Origin: VAZQ01 sp035293945
Lineage (GTDB): Bacteria > Pseudomonadota > Alphaproteobacteria > Rhizobiales > Xanthobacteraceae
Direction of reading: 5' to 3'
Assembly: GCA_035293945.1 (NCBI GenBank)
Contig: DATGLV010000032.1
Location: 1 to 62,036, forward strand
DNA: 62,036 nucleotides
Shown here: in pieces, positions 45,423 to 53,716 of the stretch
Layout: each line of letters begins with the position of its first letter
Numbering within the stretch: position 1 is the stretch's first letter
Made by a program: the position numbers and the translations under genes
The notes under the pieces: model-generated
Database searches by the model: none
The model's input: the letters and a program-made list of their open reading frames with translations, nothing else
What the model was told of the DNA's origin: nothing

Positions 45423-45683
45423 GGCTTATCCTTCGGATTTGGCGAAGGGAGCTTACGCCAAATAACTATTGTGGGCCAACACGACGCGACGCATATTCGC
45501 GAAATACGAAGTCGGCCGAGCAGCAGAAGGGGGGGGGCGCGAGTTGCGGCTCGCCCGCGCATTGTCTAGGTACGGGCGTCACCGAGACTGCTGACCGAGC
45601 CGCGCGCCAGTAGCGTGCCATCGCCGCGCAGCTTGCGCCGAGGCAACGCGGAAATCGCTGGAGATTCTCTGGAGGCACCTCTC
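45423..45683. promoter_or_regulatory. Divergent promoter region between the LysR gene and sdhCDAB
   Basis: These 261 bases separate two divergent units. They include a dyad-like AT-rich patch near 45458-45473 (CAAATAACTATTG) and a run of nine G at 45529-45537. A LysR-type operator is expected here but cannot be fixed by eye. GGAGG at 45671-45675 is the sdhC ribosome binding site. Confidence 0.45.
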
Positions 45684-46097
45684 ATGGCGGAAACCAAGGC
45701 CCCGGTCGAACGGCCGCTGTCACCGCATCTGTCGATCTATCGTTGGCCGCTGCCGATGGCGATGTCGATCGCGCACCGGATCACCGGCGCCGGGCTTTAC
45801 TTCGGCACGCTGCTGGTTGCCTGGTGGCTGATCGCGGCGGCCTCGGGTCCCAACCCTTATGCCACCATGGCGGGCTTCATGAGCTCGTTCTTCGGACGCC
45901 TGATCCTGTTCGGCTACACCTGGGCGCTCCTGCACCACATGTTGGGCGGCATTCGGCACCTGATCTGGGACACCGGGCACGGCTTCACCCAGAGCGAACG
46001 CGAATGGTTGTCGCTCGCCACGCTCGTCGGCTCGATCACCCTCACCTTGATCCTGTGGGTGCTGGGCTACTTCGCCATCATGGGAGGGACGCACTAA
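45684..46097 (+). CDS. sdhC: Succinate dehydrogenase cytochrome b556 subunit
   Basis: This 137-residue membrane anchor has SPHLSIYRWPLPMAMSIAHRITG, the family signature, and HHMLGGIRHLIWDTGHG with the heme b histidine. There are three helices. It binds ubiquinone with SdhD. The stop overlaps the sdhD ATG (TAATG). Confidence 0.96.
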   Translation: MAETKAPVERPLSPHLSIYRWPLPMAMSIAHRITGAGLYFGTLLVAWWLIAAASGPNPYATMAGFMSSFFGRLILFGYTWALLHHMLGGIRHLIWDTGHGFTQSEREWLSLATLVGSITLTLILWVLGYFAIMGGTH

Positions 46098-46495
46098 TGG
46101 CCGTCGGCAAGATGAGCACGCCGCTCGCCCGCGTGCGCGGGCTGGGTGCTGCCCGGTCCGGCACCACGCATTTCTGGCTGCAGCGGCTGACGGCGGTCGC
46201 CAATGTGCCGCTCACCATCGCGTTCGTGGTGATCCTCGTGTCGTTGCTCGGCCGCAACCACGCGGCAGCCGCGCAGATCCTCGGCTCGCCCCTCGTCGCC
46301 ATCATCATGCTTTTGTTCATCATCTCGATCACCACCCACATGCGCCTCGGCATGCAGGTGATCATCGAGGATTATGTGCACGAGGAGCCGGCCCGCATGA
46401 TCCTGATCATGGCCAACATTTTCTTCAGCTTCGCGGTGGCGCTGGCTTCGGCCTACGGGATCCTCAAGCTGTCGTTCGGGGTATTCGGAGTCTGA
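46097..46495 (+). CDS. sdhD: Succinate dehydrogenase membrane anchor subunit
   Basis: This 132-residue protein has three helices. HFWLQRLTAVANVPLTIAFV opens the first, and HMRLGMQVIIEDYVHEE carries the heme/quinone-site histidine and the aspartate-tyrosine pair. The ATG overlaps the sdhC stop; sdhA follows after 3 bases. Confidence 0.95.
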   Translation: MAVGKMSTPLARVRGLGAARSGTTHFWLQRLTAVANVPLTIAFVVILVSLLGRNHAAAAQILGSPLVAIIMLLFIISITTHMRLGMQVIIEDYVHEEPARMILIMANIFFSFAVALASAYGILKLSFGVFGV

Positions 46496-46498
46496 CGC

Positions 46499-48346
46499 AT
46501 GGCCGCTCAAGGTCCAAATGGTGGAAACAACGGCGGCGCGGCCGCTCCTGCTACCAACGGCCGCGCCTATCCGATCGAGGATCACACGTTCGACGTCCTG
46601 GTGGTGGGCGCCGGCGGCTCCGGCCTGCGTGCCGTGGTCGGCTGCAGCGAGGCCGGCCTCAAGACCGCCTGCATCAGCAAGGTGTTCCCGACGCGCTCAC
46701 ACACGGTCGCGGCGCAAGGCGGCATCTCGGCGGCGCTCGGCAATATGGGCGAGGACGACTGGCGCTGGCACATGTACGACACCGTCAAAGGGTCCGACTG
46801 GCTCGGTGACCAGGATACGATCGAATACATGTGCCGCAGCGCGCCGGCGGCTGTGTACGAGCTTGAGCACTGGGGTGTGCCGTTCTCGCGCACTGAACAA
46901 GGCAAGATCTATCAGCGGCCGTTCGGCGGCATGACCACGCACTATGGCAAGGGCACCGCACAGCGCACCTGCGCGGCGGCCGACCGCACCGGCCATGCCA
47001 TGCTGCACACCATGTACGGGCAGGCGCTCAAGCATTCAGCTGAGTTCTTCATCGAATATTTCGCTATCGACCTGATCATGGACGAGGACGGCCGCTGCCG
47101 CGGCGTGGTTGCGCTCTGCCTCGAGGACGGCTCGATCCACCGCTTCCGCGCCCACATGACGATCCTGGCGACCGGCGGCTACGGTCGCGCCTATTTCTCC
47201 TGCACCTCGGCCCACACCTGCACGGGCGACGGCAACGCCATGGTGCTGCGCGCCGGGCTGCCGCTCGAGGACATGGAATTCGTGCAGTTCCATCCGACCG
47301 GCATCTACGGCTCCGGCTGCCTGATCACCGAAGGCGCGCGCGGCGAAGGCGCTTATCTGGTCAACAGCGAGGGCGAGCGCTTCATGGAGCGCTATGCGCC
47401 CTCCGCCAAGGACCTTGCCTCGCGCGATGTGGTCTCGCGCGCCATGACCATCGAGATTCGCGAAGGCCGCGGCGTCGGCAAGCTCAAGGACCACATCTTC
47501 CTGCACCTCGACCACCTGCCAAAGGAGGTGCTGGCCGAACGGCTGCCCGGCATCTCGGAATCGGCACGCATCTTCGCCGGCGTCGATGTGACGCGCGAGC
47601 CGATCCCGATCGTTCCGACCGTGCACTACAACATGGGCGGCATCGCCACCAACTACCACGGCGAGGCGGTGATCAAGAAGGACGGCAACAACGACTTCGT
47701 GGTGCCCGGCCTGATGGCGCTCGGGGAAGCGGCCTGCGTCTCGGTGCATGGCGCCAACCGCCTCGGCTCCAACTCGCTGATCGATCTGGTGGTGTTCGGG
47801 CGTGCGGCTGCGCAACGCTGCGCCGAGCTGATCGAGCCGAATGAGAAGCACGCCGACCTGCCGAAGGATTCCGCCGATCTTGCGCTCACGCGGCTCGACC
47901 GCTTCCGCAATGCCAACGGCAAGACGCCGACCGCGCAGCTCCGCCTCAAGATGCAGCGGGTGATGCAGAGCAACTGCGCGGTGTTCCGCACCGGCGAGGT
48001 TCTGGCCGAAGGCGTCAAGCTCATCCATGACACCCATGCGGAAGTCGCCGACATCAAGGTCTCGGACCGCTCGCTGATCTGGAATTCGGACCTCATCGAG
48101 ACGCTCGAATTCGACAATCTTATCGCCCAGGCGGTGGTGACGCTCAACTCGGCGCTCAACCGCACCGAAAGCCGCGGCGCACATGCGCGCGAAGACTTCC
48201 CCGAGCGCGACGACAAGAATTGGATGAAGCACACGCTCTCGTGGCTAGGTCACGACGGGAAAGTGACGATCGACTACCGACCGGTGCACACCTACACGCT
48301 CACCAACGACGTCAGCTATATCGAGCCGAAGGCGCGGGTTTACTAG
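46499..48346 (+). CDS. sdhA: Succinate dehydrogenase flavoprotein subunit
   Basis: This 615-residue subunit oxidises succinate to fumarate with covalent FAD. The FAD-binding start is DVLVVGAGGSGLRAV, the flavinylated histidine is in FPTRSHTVAAQGGISAA, and the active-site region is EFVQFHPTGIYGSGCLITEGARGEG. VPTVHYNMGGI and HGANRLGSNSLIDLVVFG are conserved. The complete C-terminus ends YIEPKARVY. Confidence 0.98.
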   Translation: MAAQGPNGGNNGGAAAPATNGRAYPIEDHTFDVLVVGAGGSGLRAVVGCSEAGLKTACISKVFPTRSHTVAAQGGISAALGNMGEDDWRWHMYDTVKGSDWLGDQDTIEYMCRSAPAAVYELEHWGVPFSRTEQGKIYQRPFGGMTTHYGKGTAQRTCAAADRTGHAMLHTMYGQALKHSAEFFIEYFAIDLIMDEDGRCRGVVALCLEDGSIHRFRAHMTILATGGYGRAYFSCTSAHTCTGDGNAMVLRAGLPLEDMEFVQFHPTGIYGSGCLITEGARGEGAYLVNSEGERFMERYAPSAKDLASRDVVSRAMTIEIREGRGVGKLKDHIFLHLDHLPKEVLAERLPGISESARIFAGVDVTREPIPIVPTVHYNMGGIATNYHGEAVIKKDGNNDFVVPGLMALGEAACVSVHGANRLGSNSLIDLVVFGRAAAQRCAELIEPNEKHADLPKDSADLALTRLDRFRNANGKTPTAQLRLKMQRVMQSNCAVFRTGEVLAEGVKLIHDTHAEVADIKVSDRSLIWNSDLIETLEFDNLIAQAVVTLNSALNRTESRGAHAREDFPERDDKNWMKHTLSWLGHDGKVTIDYRPVHTYTLTNDVSYIEPKARVY

Positions 48347-48358
48347 ATCGTCAACTGG

Positions 48359-48428
48359 TAGCCCGCATGAAGCGTAGCGCAATGCGGGCACATGATATCC
48401 CGGATTTCGCTACGCTCCATCCGGGCTA
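48359..48428. repeat. Dispersed palindromic repeat, type C, inside the sdh operon
   Basis: It begins TAGCCCGCAT and ends ATCCGGGCTA, nearly its inverted form. The inner arms are AAGCGTAGCG and CGCTACGCT. It fills most of the 103-base gap between sdhA and sdhB, so it is transcribed with the operon and can fold in the mRNA. Confidence 0.8.
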
Positions 48429-48449
48429 CAACGACACGGAAAAAATCTG

Positions 48450-49229
48450 ATGGTTCAGCTCAATCTTCCCAAGAACTCCAAGGTCACCGAAGGCAAGATC
48501 TGGGCGTATCCGACCGGCGCCAAGGACGTGCGCGAGTTCCACGTCTATCGCTGGAACCCCGACGACGGCAAGAATCCGCGGCTCGACACCTATTATGTGG
48601 ACACCGGCGATTGCGGCCCGATGGTGCTCGACGCGCTGATCTGGATCAAGAACAACATCGATCCGACACTCACCTTCCGTCGCTCCTGCCGCGAGGGCGT
48701 GTGCGGCTCCTGCGCCATGAATATGGATGGGCGCAACGGGCTCGCCTGCATCAAGGACATGGGCGACATCAAGGGCACGGTGAAGATCTATCCGTTGCCG
48801 CACCAGCCGGTGGTCAAGGACCTAGTGCCGGATCTGACCAACTTCTACGCCCAATACGCTTCAATCGAGCCGTGGCTGCACACCACCTCGCCGACGCCCG
48901 AAAAGGAATGGCGGCAGAGCCACGACGACCGCCGTAAGCTCGACGGCCTCTATGAATGCATCCTCTGCGCCTGCTGCTCGACCTCCTGCCCGAGCTACTG
49001 GTGGAACAGCGAGCGTTTCCTGGGGCCGGCCGCGCTCCTGCAGGCACAGCGCTGGCTCGTCGACAGCCGCGATGAGGCAACCGGCGAGCGCCTCGACAAT
49101 CTCGAGGACCCCTTCCGCCTCTACCGCTGCCACACGATCATGAACTGCGCCAACGCCTGCCCCAAGCACCTCAATCCCGCCAAGGCGATCGCCGAGATCA
49201 AGGCCAGCCTGGTGGAGCGGAAGGTTTGA
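48450..49229 (+). CDS. sdhB: Succinate dehydrogenase iron-sulfur subunit
   Basis: This 259-residue subunit passes electrons from SdhA to quinone. The [2Fe-2S] ligands are in SCREGVCGSCAMN and GLAC, the [4Fe-4S] ligands in CILCACCSTSCPSYWW, and the [3Fe-4S] ligands in CHTIMNCANACPKHLNP. It is complete. It is separated from sdhA by the repeat described above, unlike the overlapping genes upstream. Confidence 0.98.
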   Translation: MVQLNLPKNSKVTEGKIWAYPTGAKDVREFHVYRWNPDDGKNPRLDTYYVDTGDCGPMVLDALIWIKNNIDPTLTFRRSCREGVCGSCAMNMDGRNGLACIKDMGDIKGTVKIYPLPHQPVVKDLVPDLTNFYAQYASIEPWLHTTSPTPEKEWRQSHDDRRKLDGLYECILCACCSTSCPSYWWNSERFLGPAALLQAQRWLVDSRDEATGERLDNLEDPFRLYRCHTIMNCANACPKHLNPAKAIAEIKASLVERKV

Positions 49230-49293
49230 TGGGGCGGCGCTTGCTCGGCTTCGACCTTCTTGCTTCGACAAAATGAATCGGCCGGATCTGTAC

Positions 49294-49364
49294 GTAGGGG
49301 GCGGGCCTTGTGCCCGCCCGCATCCGCGCGCAGGTGGCGGGCGACCACAAGGTCGCCCCTACGA
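49294..49364. repeat. Dispersed palindromic repeat, type B
   Basis: GTAGGGGGCGGGCCTTGTG opens it and CACAAGGTCGCCCCTACG closes it. It lies between convergent sdhB and argG, where it may end both transcripts. Confidence 0.75.
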
Positions 49365-49465
49365 ACAGAAGGCGGCCCGCATTAGTTAGTAACCTTGATT
49401 GATTGGCGCGCGTCAGACGTCTGCGCCACTTTCGCTGCGGCAAGGCGGCTCCATGCGGAGCGAAT

Positions 49466-50698
49466 TCACAGCTTCAAGTTCTTCTTCCGCTGCGCGAGCG
49501 TGCGCAGGCGCAGCGCATTGAGGCGGATGAAGCCGGCGGCATCGCGGTGGTCGTAAGCGACCGCGCCCTCCTCGAACGTCACCAGGTCCTGGTCGTAGAG
49601 CGAGTAGGGGCTCTCACGGCCCACCACCGTAACGTTGCCCTTGTAAAGCTTGAGCCGCACCGTGCCGCTCACATAGGCCTGCGACTTGTCGATCGCGGCC
49701 TGCAGCATCTCGCGCTCCGGCGAGAACCAGAAGCCGTTGTAGATCAGCTCGGCATATTTCGGCATCAGCTCGTCCTTGAGATGCATGGCACCGCGGTCGA
49801 GCGTGATCTGCTCAATGCCGCGATGCGCCGCATGCAGGATCGTGCCGCCCGGTGTCTCGTACATGCCGCGCGACTTCATGCCGACGAAGCGGTTCTCGAC
49901 GAGATCGAGCCGGCCGATACCGTTCTGCCGGCCGAGCTCGTTGAGGCGGGCGAGCAGGCTTGCGGGTGAAAGCGGCGTGCCGTCCAGCGCGACCGCATCA
50001 CCGCGCTCGAAGCCGACCGAAATGTAGGTTGCCTGGTCGGGGGCTTTCTCCGGGTCGAGCGTGCGCGAATAGACGTAATCGGGGACTTCCCTGGCGGGGT
50101 CTTCCAGCACCTTGCCCTCTGAGGAGGCGTGCAAAAGATTGGCGTCGACCGAAAATGGCGCTTCGCCGCGCTTGTCCTTGGCGATCGGAATCTGATGCTG
50201 CTCGGCGAACTCGATGAGCCTGGTGCGCGAGGTCAGGTCCCATTCGCGCCATGGCGCAATCACCTTCACGTCGGGCTTCAGCGCATAGTATGTGAGCTCG
50301 AAGCGCACCTGATCGTTGCCCTTGCCGGTCGCCCCGTGCGCAACCGCATCGGCCCCGACCTTCTCGGCAATCTCGATCTGCTTGCTCGCGATCAGCGGGC
50401 GGGCGATCGAGGTGCCGAGCAGATATTGGCCCTCGTAGAGCGCGTTGGCGCGGAACATCGGGAACACGTAATCGCGGACGAATTCCTCGCGCAGGTCCTC
50501 GATGAAGATGCTCTCCGCCTTGATGCCGAGCAGGAGCGCCTTGGCGCGCGCCGGCGCGAGCTCCTCGCCCTGGCCGAGATCGGCCGTGAAGGTGACGACC
50601 TCGCAGCCGTAGGTCTGCTGCAGCCATTTCAAGATGATCGAGGTATCGAGGCCGCCCGAATAGGCGAGCACCACTTTCTTCACGTCGCCTTTCGGCAT
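49466..50698 (-). CDS. argG: Argininosuccinate synthase
   Basis: This 410-residue enzyme joins citrulline and aspartate with ATP. The ATP pyrophosphatase loop is LAYSGGLDTS (11-20), then GQGEELAPARAKALLLG, AHGATGKGNDQVRFELTYYAL and the C-terminal GTVRLKLYKGNVTVVGRES. The ATG overlaps the stop of the preceding small gene by one base (TAATG). Confidence 0.97.
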   Translation of the reverse strand: MPKGDVKKVVLAYSGGLDTSIILKWLQQTYGCEVVTFTADLGQGEELAPARAKALLLGIKAESIFIEDLREEFVRDYVFPMFRANALYEGQYLLGTSIARPLIASKQIEIAEKVGADAVAHGATGKGNDQVRFELTYYALKPDVKVIAPWREWDLTSRTRLIEFAEQHQIPIAKDKRGEAPFSVDANLLHASSEGKVLEDPAREVPDYVYSRTLDPEKAPDQATYISVGFERGDAVALDGTPLSPASLLARLNELGRQNGIGRLDLVENRFVGMKSRGMYETPGGTILHAAHRGIEQITLDRGAMHLKDELMPKYAELIYNGFWFSPEREMLQAAIDKSQAYVSGTVRLKLYKGNVTVVGRESPYSLYDQDLVTFEEGAVAYDHRDAAGFIRLNALRLRTLAQRKKNLKL

Positions 50699-51030
50699 TA
50701 CTTCCTCTCCTCCCCGGTGACGTCCTCGTAGACTTCGACCTCGGCGCTACCGGCCAGCATGGCACGCCAGCCCTGAAGGAAGGTTCGCACCATCGGATCG
50801 CTCGCCACCTTCTGGCGATTGAGCTCGAGACCGGCATGCGCCTCGTACTCGATCTCGACCAGCAATTGGGTCGGCTCATCAACGTTGCGCAGAAAGCGAA
50901 AGCGGCGGCCGCCCAGCGCTTGGTAAAAAGGGGTGGCGCTCTTCATCAAGGCTAGAAACTGCTTGGGCTCGCCGATGACGCGAATTCTGAGCTGCAGGAC
51001 GCGCTGCAGTGTTTCGTCGTCTCCCGCCAT
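50698..51030 (-). CDS. Small protein of unknown function translationally coupled to argG
   Basis: This 110-residue protein (MAGDDETLQRV...) is soluble and shows an alternating strand/helix pattern: LQLRIRVIGEPKQFLALMKSA, FRFLRNVDEPTQLLVEIEYEAHAGLELNRQ, then SAEVEVYEDV. This suggests a ferredoxin-like dimeric barrel. I do not recognise the family with confidence. An upstream in-frame ATG at 51072 would add 14 basic residues. The one-base overlap with argG indicates shared expression, but no role in arginine synthesis can be claimed. Confidence 0.65.
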   Translation of the reverse strand: MAGDDETLQRVLQLRIRVIGEPKQFLALMKSATPFYQALGGRRFRFLRNVDEPTQLLVEIEYEAHAGLELNRQKVASDPMVRTFLQGWRAMLAGSAEVEVYEDVTGEERK

Positions 51031-51168
51031 GGTGGCATCCTTCTTGGCCGTGCGGCGCCGCGATCCCGCCATCCCGATTCCGCCTTTTCTCTTTCCGGAT
51101 GAACCATTGGCACGGAGAATGCGCCGCGCGCAACGGCGAGAAGCCGATAAGCCAGCAAATTGATGGAT

Positions 51169-51996
51169 CTATTCGCCCTCGCGGGTGGTCCCGTGCGGCC
51201 CGCTCGCGGCCGCGGGCGGCGCTGTCGCTTGGCTAGGGCGGGCACCGCGAAAGGGAAGCGTCAGCAATTCGAGATGACGCTCGATCGTGCGGTCGGTGAG
51301 CCGGGTAGGCCGCCAACGATAAAGTAAGCCGTGAGCGACCCAGATGATCAGGAAATTGAACACGCCGGCGAAAACGACGTCGCTGAAGAAGTGCCCGCCG
51401 CCGGCCATGCGGATGAGTCCGATGACGCTACCGAATGCGATCGCTGCCACATAGGCGAGAGGGCGCCAGGGCGGCGGCGCCACCGCAGCCGCTGCGAGCG
51501 TCCAGAAAGCCCCGGACGGCTCGCCCGCCACGAACGAGCAATTCTCCGGGCAGTCGCCGCGCGGGTCCCACCAAGGAACGAAACGCTGGTCGCCGCCGAA
51601 CTCGGTGACATCGACAGGGCGCGGGCGGCCCCAATGGTCCTTCATGATCAAATTGGTGAGGACACCGGGCCCGAGCAGGAGCGTATAGACCATAAGGATC
51701 GCAGCGCGAGCCGGAAACCGCATCGGCCGCCGCGGCAAAATGATCTTGATGGCAAGCGCAATCACGGCCGGCGCCACCGTGAAGGTCACGATCAGACGGC
51801 CCAAATCCCTGAGGCGGTTAAGAACCGTATCCAGGCCACCGGTATCGAGGCGCAGCCAAAACCCCAGGCCGGTCGGATCGCGGCTTGGATCGACGAACGG
51901 CTGCTCCAACAGTATGTCGAGCTTGGGGTAGAGGCCGAACACAATGCCGACCGCCGCGGCAATCGCCAGCGCGATCAGAAGCCCGGTCCGGGTCAT
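51169..51996 (-). CDS. PAP2-family membrane phosphatase
   Basis: This 275-residue lipid phosphatase-like protein has about six helices. Motif 1 is KDHWGRPRP (KxxxxxxRP). Motif 2 is FVAGEPSGAFWTL, with Ala where most PAP2 proteins have the PSGH histidine. Motif 3 is IRMAGGGHFFSDVV (Arg-x5-His-x3-Asp). A similar motif 2 occurs in some Rhizobiales lipid A or undecaprenyl phosphatases as I recall. Likely substrates are lipid A or isoprenoid phosphates. I chose the ATG giving MTRTGLL, before the first helix. Confidence 0.85.
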   Translation of the reverse strand: MTRTGLLIALAIAAAVGIVFGLYPKLDILLEQPFVDPSRDPTGLGFWLRLDTGGLDTVLNRLRDLGRLIVTFTVAPAVIALAIKIILPRRPMRFPARAAILMVYTLLLGPGVLTNLIMKDHWGRPRPVDVTEFGGDQRFVPWWDPRGDCPENCSFVAGEPSGAFWTLAAAAVAPPPWRPLAYVAAIAFGSVIGLIRMAGGGHFFSDVVFAGVFNFLIIWVAHGLLYRWRPTRLTDRTIERHLELLTLPFRGARPSQATAPPAAASGPHGTTREGE

Positions 51997-52033
51997 TGTG
52001 GCCTTCCTGGATAAGCAGCCGTCGACCGCGCCC

Positions 52034-52177
52034 TCACTGCGGCGCGCGGTCGCTGTGGCAGGCACTCCCACCCAGGCCGGAGGGGAGGAAATCGCCGCAC
52101 GGCCCGCAGCCGGCGAGAGCGCCGCCTATGGCCAGGAGGGTCATGAGAGCGGTCAGGCGGCGAAGCGCACGTGGCAA
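52034..52177 (-). CDS. Small putative lipoprotein
   Basis: This possible 47-residue protein starts at a TTG with GGGGAGG about 8 bases upstream. It encodes a short basic N-region, a hydrophobic stretch (LTALMTLLAIGGALAGC) with lipobox LAGC, and a tiny mature part CGPCGDFLPSGLGGSAC with several cysteines. An ATG at 52240 in the same frame would give 68 residues without a ribosome binding site. Function is unknown. Confidence 0.5.
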   Translation of the reverse strand: MPRALRRLTALMTLLAIGGALAGCGPCGDFLPSGLGGSACHSDRAPQ

Positions 52178-52320
52178 AGCTCGAACCTCCCCCCGCCGCA
52201 CAGTTCGGCCGGCCGTTTCTTGCGTCACCGGCGGCGCCATTTCGTTTCCCCCATGCGGCCTCTATAGCATATCGGCCGATCCGCCATAGGGTATTCCCGG
52301 ATTGGTGTTGTGTGGGAGCT

Positions 52321-53541
52321 TCACTCGTCCGTCATCGCCATGGCGCGCAGCGCCAGCCGCTCGCGCGCGGAGAGCTTCTCGGTCGCGCTCTTGAGCTGTC
52401 CGCACGCCGCCAGGATGTCGCGTCCGCGCGGCGTCCGCACTGGCGACGCATAGCCGGCCGCAAACACCACCTCAGAGAATCTCTCGATCTGCTCCCAGTC
52501 CGAGCACTGGTAGCGGCTGCCGGGCCACGGATTGAACGGAATGAGATTGATCTTGGCCGGAATCTTGCGGATGAGCTGCACCAGCGCGTGCGCATCGGCG
52601 ATCGAATCGTTGATACCCTTGAGCATCACATATTCGAAGGTGATGCGCTTGGAGTTGGAGAGCCCCGGATAAGCGCGGCAGGCCTCGAGCAAAGCGCCGA
52701 TCGGGTATTTCCGGTTGAGCGGGACCAGCTCGTTGCGCAGCGCGTCTGTCACCGCATGCAGCGAGATCGCCAGCATGCTGCCGATCTCTTGCCCGGCACG
52801 CGCAATGTTGGGAACGACCCCGGAGGTCGAGAGCGTGATGCGCCGCTTGGAGATTCCCAATCCCTCGGCGTCGGCGGCAACCAACAGCGCATCCCGCACG
52901 GCCTCGAAATTGTAAAGTGGCTCGCCCATGCCCATCATCACGATGTTGGTGACGAGGCGGCGCCCCCCGGACGGCTCGTTCGCGCCCCAATCGCCGAGGG
53001 CGTCGCGCGCCACCATGATCTGGCCGACGATCTCGCCGGGGGTGAGGTTGCGCACCAGGCGCTGTGTGCCTGTGTGGCAGAACGAGCAATTGAGCGTGCA
53101 GCCGACCTGGCTCGAGAGGCAAAGCGTGCCGCGGTCGGTGTCCGGAATATAGACGCACTCGACCTCGTGCGGGGCGGCGCCCGCATGCTCGCCGGCGAGG
53201 CGCAAGAGCCACTTGCGCGTGCCGTCCTGGGAAATCTGCTCGGCCACAACTTCGGGCCGCGCCAGGGTAAACCGCGCCGCCAGCTCGGCGCGCAGCTCCT
53301 TCGAGATGTTGGACATCGCCCCGAAGTCGTCCGCCCCGCGCACATAGAGCCAGCTCCAGATCTGCTGCGTCCGCATTTTGCGCTTCTCGGGGGCCACCCC
53401 GATCTCGGCGAGTGCCGCCATGAGCTGTGCCCGCGACAGACCAACCAGGGACGGCCGCGCCGGCGGCACGTAGCGCTCGAGCGGCACCTTCTCGATGCCT
53501 TCGGCGGATGCGGCTGAAATAGCGGGCATGGTCTTGATCAT
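52321..53541 (-). CDS. rlmN: 23S rRNA/tRNA adenine-C2 methyltransferase RlmN
   Basis: This 406-residue radical SAM enzyme methylates A2503 of 23S rRNA and A37 of some tRNAs. The Fe-S cluster motif CTLNCSFC has Cys148, Cys152 and Cys155. GMGEPLYNF, LSTSGVVPNI and EYVMLKGINDS are characteristic, and a conserved cysteine lies near the end (RGRDILAACGQL). It is complete, with a normal length for the order. Confidence 0.96.
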   Translation of the reverse strand: MIKTMPAISAASAEGIEKVPLERYVPPARPSLVGLSRAQLMAALAEIGVAPEKRKMRTQQIWSWLYVRGADDFGAMSNISKELRAELAARFTLARPEVVAEQISQDGTRKWLLRLAGEHAGAAPHEVECVYIPDTDRGTLCLSSQVGCTLNCSFCHTGTQRLVRNLTPGEIVGQIMVARDALGDWGANEPSGGRRLVTNIVMMGMGEPLYNFEAVRDALLVAADAEGLGISKRRITLSTSGVVPNIARAGQEIGSMLAISLHAVTDALRNELVPLNRKYPIGALLEACRAYPGLSNSKRITFEYVMLKGINDSIADAHALVQLIRKIPAKINLIPFNPWPGSRYQCSDWEQIERFSEVVFAAGYASPVRTPRGRDILAACGQLKSATEKLSARERLALRAMAMTDE

Positions 53542-53716
53542 TCAAGGTCAGGGTTTGCGGCGTTCTAGCATAGAAGGTGGTGGGCACGACCCCACCTTGC
53601 CAGCCAAGGAGCGAAAGCGCATCTTCCGGCCCGCGTCCTCGGGCGCGGTCCCGGGGACGCCCGCCGATCTCACCTCATCAAAGGCGACTTACCCAAAAAT
53701 TCCGGGAGGAAATCCG

